Source: Casuarius casuarius
Taxonomy: Eukaryota > Chordata > Aves > Casuariiformes > Casuariidae
Length of the DNA stretch: 64,000 nucleotides
Assembly (NCBI GenBank): GCA_003342895.1
Contig: PTFA01000029.1
Span: forward strand, 744,001 to 808,000
Reading direction: 5' to 3'
Position numbers and translations under genes: made by a program. Each line of letters begins with the position of its first letter. The stretch's first letter is position 1. Of the stretch, positions 59,267-64,000 are shown one piece after another. The notes beneath the pieces are model-generated. The model did no database searches. It was given only the letters and a program-made list of their open reading frames with translations, and was not told where the DNA came from.

Positions 59267-61589
59267 TGTTTGCAGTCTTCATATTCCTCTTACAAATTCT
59301 ACCAGCCTCCTTCCTCCTTTATTCCCAAACCCTATTAATATCTGACCTAAAGTGCCTTCAACTTTCACTTCTTCTTTCATACCTACTTTACCATCACTGC
59401 CTTTCATACTAATGGCAATCCAAGAAAGATTTCCTATCTTCCTTGCTCTTCTTTGTGCAGTTAATCCAGTTTCTCTTCCTGGTAATTCCTCTTTAATGTT
59501 ATATTAACTTAAAATGATCTGCAAATTGTTTTTTGTCTGTTTTGAGGATACTTAGGGCTGCATTGCCAAAATCTCTCCTATTTCTTGCCAGTTATTATAC
59601 ATATTAAATTAATTTCCTGAAGTACACTGTATTCCTCTGAATATTTTGAAAAATTCTCTCCCCCTCAAAAAGAGAGAGAGAGAGGAAGAAGGGAGGAATA
59701 ATAGTAGGAAACATTGAGTTAAATGCGACAGCAAATATTCTTCTAGGAATTACCCTATAAAGAAGCTTAGTAGAATTGTTCTCATTCCTTATTAGCTTCT
59801 TTAGAAATTGAACACTTTCACAGATGCCTAGGAATGAAGCTGTAAATGGGTAGTTGCTATATACTTTTAGATTTTGCCATGGGGGAGTATTATTTTAAGC
59901 TAAAAAAATGTATTTCACTTATGTATCTCCTAAGGAATCCCAAAGAACTTGACACTTTCACAGTTCAGAACGGACCGAAGGAAAACATTACTCAGAGTGG
60001 CTCCATGACTCATTTGCAAGCTGATCCCAGGCTGGTTTATACTTGGCCCCAAAGCTACTGCAGCCAGCCAAAGTGGAGTCATATCTGAGCCCTTAAGAGT
60101 GGTTATTGTCAGTAGGAAGCCTGTCACTCAGATACCAGAGCTGAGGGGGCCAGGAAACATAGCCCATACTTTGGCATCCAGCTCACACAGCTGCCCCGCA
60201 GTCCCCTGAGTGAACATGGATTCTCTGGGAAAATTAAGGGAACGGACAAAACAGAGCAGAATAAGCAGTGGCAGTAACAGAAGACAATTAGTATTGTCAA
60301 TATATCTCCATGCCAATGTGGTTCCTAATTGATTGCCTGTGTCTCAAAAATGTAATTAGTGAATGTACTTCTACCATAGATGCATGTTTAAACTATCGTA
60401 CTTGACAAAGATGTTAGCAATAAGCTTCTCAGGTAGCCACTGAAAACTACCCTAATATGAGGAGCTGGGAGTGGGAACAATAATGCTATGAAATAAGAAA
60501 ATGTCATTGGACCTCTCTCCTCCTGGTTCTGGATTCCTTTGGCAGCTCATGGTATGATTTCAAAGGATCCCAAATGCCAGAATGACAGGTTTATTATGGA
60601 AGCCTTTATTGAGAGAGGGCTCCAGACCTTATTCTTTATGTTATAAAAGAAGCATTCCCAAATGGGGAAAAAGTTGTCTTAGAACAGGGACGATTTGTTT
60701 GAACTAAAAGCTACAAGTAGGCTGGGTTTCCTTGAGCGCTGAACTGGCATTTTGTTCTTCACCCACCCCTGCAATCTCATGCCATACTGCCCTGCTGCAA
60801 AAACTAGATACCAGATCTAATGCTGAACAGGAAACAACTCCATGCTTAATCGGCTGGGGTTGTGGATGCCTAGTTCAGAGCTCCATTGAACAGGAGGAGA
60901 AACAGGAGGCTGCTACACCCTTGAGAGAAGGAAGGCAGAAGCAGGAAAAGGAATTAAGGGCAAATTGTTCAAGATTCCAGCTGCCATATTTGGTTCAATG
61001 TGTCTTGTGAAGCTCTTGAGAAGAAATTTAGTATTAATGTACAGTCAAGAAAGACTAACCCAGACAGTACCAGCCAGTGTTTTCCCTTAGACCCGGTAAT
61101 GTCAACTGCTACCACAATTTCTCTGCAAAGTCTTGCTAATGCTAATCAATGAAAATTTCCAGTCTAAATTATTAGACTGCCCTCTTCTCATGACCCTTCA
61201 ATGACTCCATAAAGCCCAATGTGGCCAAGGTAGAGCTACCTGGGGTTGTCCTCCTTAACTTGTCCTGAAACCAACAGCAGCAACTGCCTCTACCCAGCCC
61301 AGCCTGATCCCGTACCCAGCTGCCTCCCTTCTCCTCATCCCCCACTACTGTAAGTCCGAACTACTGATAGGAAAATTGGGCTCGGACTGCACACAGCCGT
61401 CCAAACAGAGGACAGGGCCCTCCAGAGACACCAGCCCTACAACTCCGCTAGCGCTTTCTGGGCTCCCGAGAGGTGCCCCATGAGCGCAGGCTGCCCCTCC
61501 TGCAGGGGTGCTGCTGATGTTATCAGGCCCCCTCCCCTTCCTCCCCTTGGCACTTACTGCAGATCTGTTCCTTGTACTCATTAGCCTGG
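59267..61589. other. Anonymous non-coding stretch
   Basis: Pyrimidine-rich to about 59500, then ordinary AT-rich DNA. An (AG)7 tract lies at 59671-59684. Frames are 92 codons or fewer (60732-61010, plus). A GC-richer patch (61260-61560) has some CpG but no island-like cluster, and its 78-codon minus frame (61345-61581) has no known similarity. Confidence 0.5.
59671..59684. repeat. (AG)7 microsatellite
   Basis: Seven AG dinucleotides after an A-run. Simple sequence. Confidence 0.9.
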
Positions 61590-61805
61590 TCCTGATAATG
61601 GACTGACATTTTTACAAGTAAAATTTTCTGCTGATGGTTGTGGAAAGGTCTTGTTTTGTCTGAGGCACTGTCTCCAGGAGACGGTGGTAAGAACCCCTTT
61701 GGTGGGATGTTTAAAACTAGACTAGACAATAGGCCAGTCTGTTCGATGTACAAATAAAGAGCAATCTTGCCCCAATATGGAAATGGGCTAAATGATGGAA
61801 ACTCT
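61590..61805 (+). mobile_element. Ancient CR1 LINE 3' end (different subfamily)
   Basis: The order 'gaggcactgtctccaggaga', 'cggtggtaagaacccctttg', 'gtgggatgtttaaaactaga', 'ctagacaataggccagt', 'caaataaagagcaatcttgcc', 'aatgggctaaatgatg' and 'ctcttctgcctctaatt' follows the 3' end of older CR1 subfamilies (ggtggtgg...cttcactggatgtttaaaactaga-ctggacaaa ... caatcctgcc ... ggactagatgacc ... ccatctcta). It is much more worn than 37680-37944 and of a different subfamily type. The 5' limit is uncertain. Confidence 0.6.
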
Positions 61806-62730
61806 TCTGCCTCTAATTGCTGTGAATCTCTCTAGTGCTGCGTGCCCCTAAACAGCACATCTAGGATGGTGACCAGAGAGGAAGCTGACAAACAGCTACC
61901 AAACGGGTACCGAGGCCCCGAATTATTTTTTTCTTTCAGATTACTCATAGTTTGCAAAAGACTATGAGAACAACATGTGAATACTTGAGTAACCCAGCCT
62001 TTTTCAGAATGTTTTATGAAGTAGGAGGGTTTGAAAATTTGTAAATAACAGCAAACACTAAAAAAAAGTTAGGGGTTAAGGGAGGCCCGAAACCGATTTC
62101 ATTTGCTCTCCTGATCTACGTCCTTTTCACACCTGGTTCTGGTTCTGGTTTTCCCTTCAATGCTTTTCGGGACCTCTGTGCTGACATGCCCTATGGGAGA
62201 GAAGACAGACATAGTGCAGTAGGAAGTAACAGTACAAAAGAACCTATACATAATTGTTAGGGGCTGGATCCTCAGCATGTTTACATCTTCAAAGGCTATT
62301 GAAGTTATTGCACACCACAGCTTATATCCAAAAGTAGAAAAGGTCCTGAATGGCAAAGATCAGCTTTTTGCTTTTTTTGGATAAATTGCTTTGTTTCAGT
62401 GACCTCTAAAGATGTTATTAAACTCTTTTAAATATTTTCCTTCAAAGTAGAATAAAGTTCTGTTAGGAAATTAGCTCAAGTGCCAATCACACATTCTTGT
62501 GTACTTGGTTATGTTTAGCCTCGTCTTTACTGAAACAGTCTGTGGTGACTTAGCATTGGCTAAATCCTATGAGATCAGCTTAGGAATTCATTGCAATTCA
62601 ACACAAGAATCTGGCCCTATACACTGCAGGGCTATTTCTACCTTACCTGCATTTTAATGGCTCTTCCAGTCCATCATATTGTAGACTCTGCAGCCCTTCC
62701 CACCAGACATTAGCACATTTTGACCTCAAT
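61806..62730. other. Anonymous non-coding stretch
   Basis: No gene supported; one 85-codon minus frame (62099-62356). A (CTGGTT)3 micro-repeat at 62133-62150 and a good 3' splice-like string (ttctttcag near 61930-61939) are the only structures. 'gaatctggcccta' near 62608-62620 may be the end of a palindromic sauropsid repeat. Confidence 0.5.
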
Positions 62731-62835
62731 TTGAGAGGAAACTAAGTACTGCAAATGACTTTTCCATGACTAAAGCACCAGATAAGATTTTACAAATGGA
62801 AAAGTGAACTGTGAAGCAAGGTCTATGTTACACCC
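62731..62835 (+). repeat. Weak MIR-like SINE fragment
   Basis: 'ttgagaggaaactaagtact', 'gcaaatgacttttccatgac' and 'taaagcacc' resemble gaggaaactgaggcac ... aagtgacttgtccaaggtca of MIR-type SINEs, then the similarity is lost. Low certainty. Confidence 0.25.
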
Positions 62836-64000
62836 TCTGATAAAAAAAAAAAATAGTCAGCTACTATAGGCAGTCCCACCCCTTGTGACACTTCCACACA
62901 TTGCTTTGCAAGATTCATCCACTTCCAAAAGTAACAATTAAGAGTCATCACTCAATCTTTTAAGATTCAGGGTTAAACAAAAGCAGCTGGTATGTTAGGG
63001 AGGATATTCCCAGCAGAACTCAGGCAGGTATTCTGCGTACTTGAGCACATATTCCTTCACACACGACCACTAGATTGCGGTCCTCTAAAACTCCCAGGCT
63101 GCATATTGCTAGATAGAAAAAGGCTTGATGAGTATGATTCCTCCTGCAGTGTGCCACTGACTCAGTGTGCAAACTGAGCACAGAAGCAGAAGCATTTTGC
63201 TGTTGGTGGCACAGTTTTAGAGGCTGTATTTATAACTGAGGAGCTTTGACGACTTGTACGGACATTTACATTCACATCAGGATATTCCCAGGAGAAGCAG
63301 TGGTTAACTCCAGTGTCCTTGACAAATACTAGCAACAGCATGTCCATGCCAGGGTAAATTTCTCCCTGTGGCATTCCCTGCTTCCAGTCCTTAAATGCTG
63401 GACAGCCTGGCTTGTTCGTCATTAAAAGTAGAGCTGGGCAGGAATTGCAAACTTCTTGAGATTTTTTAAAACCTTTCCTCTTTGTTAACTGAGATATTTG
63501 GAAGTTTCCTGTGGAAAACAAAGAAGTGCAGATAGATCCCAGCATGGTGCTTTGTTCCTTCTTATTTGCATCTCTCTTTTTTTTTTTTTTTTTTTTTTTT
63601 GATTGGCAAGTCCACGCACACCTGAAAAACTTTCAAAAGGAAAATTTCATAAAAGCTTGCTTGTGCCTGCAAAAAGAATCTTCAGTCACTTCAGTCACTT
63701 CAGTATTTTTATCAAAAGGCTCCTAACATGCTCAGATTAAAACAGAGGCATCCTTCTTCTACTAGAAATAAAATGGTATTCTGTTGGTTTTTTTAGAGCA
63801 ATTAAAAATGTTTTGGGGTTTATAGATGCTTTCAAAATGTGAAGTATCATTCTGTTGTTTTTTCTAGGGGAAAAGCACAACAAATCAAATACATGGGCTC
63901 CTCTACTTTCTTGTCATCTGTAGGAAATGACTGGCTTCAAGCAAATAATATTCTGTGTGTTCTTAGTATTAATTTCCTACCAAATGTAAATGAAAGAGTT
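62836..64000. other. Anonymous non-coding stretch
   Basis: Holds a 127-codon minus frame (63162-63545) without recognised domain, overlapping no other signal, an A12 run (62842-62853), the T24 run listed separately and a 2.5-copy (TTCAGTCAC) repeat at 63681-63704. No gene supported. Confidence 0.5.
63577..63600. repeat. T24 homopolymer
   Basis: Twenty-four T, preceded by (TC)3. It could be the poly(A) end of a minus-strand retroposon, but neither a recognisable element body downstream nor a target-site duplication was found. Confidence 0.9.

Noticed and set aside
59083..59412. 109-codon plus frame ending in a membrane-like segment
   Set aside because: It starts inside one copy of a diverged non-coding duplication and its hydrophobic tail is a translation of pyrimidine-rich DNA.
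61523..61753. Minus-strand coding exon with a GTAAGTG donor
   Set aside because: The DNA is better explained as the 3' end of an old CR1 on the plus strand; the peptide matches nothing I know.
63162..63545. 127-codon minus-strand frame
   Set aside because: No domain, no start context or splice anatomy, and no recognisable similarity; within chance expectation.

Overview
This window looks like non-coding DNA (a gene desert or a very large intron) from a sauropsid genome, most probably a bird. The main evidence is several chicken-repeat-1 (CR1) LINE remnants. One, at about 37680-37944 on the plus strand, has the recognisable avian-type CR1 3' untranslated region. Others are older, and three keep pieces of reverse-transcriptase code or the 3' tail (39855-40770, 47100-47410, 61590-61805). 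Low repeat density, AT-rich composition, lack of mammalian Alu/L1 and only worn ancient SINE fragments fit the same reading. The species cannot be named from the sequence, and a crocodilian or turtle is not strictly excluded.

No protein-coding gene could be supported. The longest open reading frame is 143 codons. None of the frames shows a recognisable host protein domain, and long frames often face each other on both strands, as expected by chance. The only frames with recognisable protein similarity are dead CR1 reverse-transcriptase pieces. A stretch at 4620-6840 has broken minus-strand frames with weak retroviral-envelope-like character (low confidence). No tRNA, rRNA, snRNA, CpG-island promoter, CRISPR array or bacterial-type feature was seen.

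Layout. 1-4.6 kb: anonymous DNA with two MIR-like SINE remnants. 4.6-6.9 kb: possible ancient retroelement remnant. 7-14 kb: anonymous, with an enhancer-like AT-rich block near 8.2-8.6 kb and a C17 tract. 15.2-15.4 kb: minus-strand CR1. 16.9 kb: octamer/homeodomain-site cluster. 18.1-18.4 kb: a 212-base almost pure purine tract with many G4 runs. 19-31 kb: mostly anonymous. 31.3-33.3 kb: enhancer-like blocks, including a perfect inverted pair of octamer motifs, and an exon-like block ending in AATAAA plus an (AAC)n tract. 37.7-40.8 kb: two CR1 copies. 44.2-56.5 kb: fragments of short palindromic sauropsid repeats, a CR1 reverse-transcriptase piece at 47.1 kb and more candidate conserved blocks. 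58.4-59.3 kb: an internal diverged duplication of about 160 bases. 61.6 kb: an old CR1 tail. 63.6 kb: a T24 tract.

If the window has a function it is most likely regulatory: several blocks are rich in TAATTA-like, octamer and E-box sites in DNA free of repeats and genes. That is inference from composition and motifs; a cross-species alignment is the decisive test. I did not find a new biological system.
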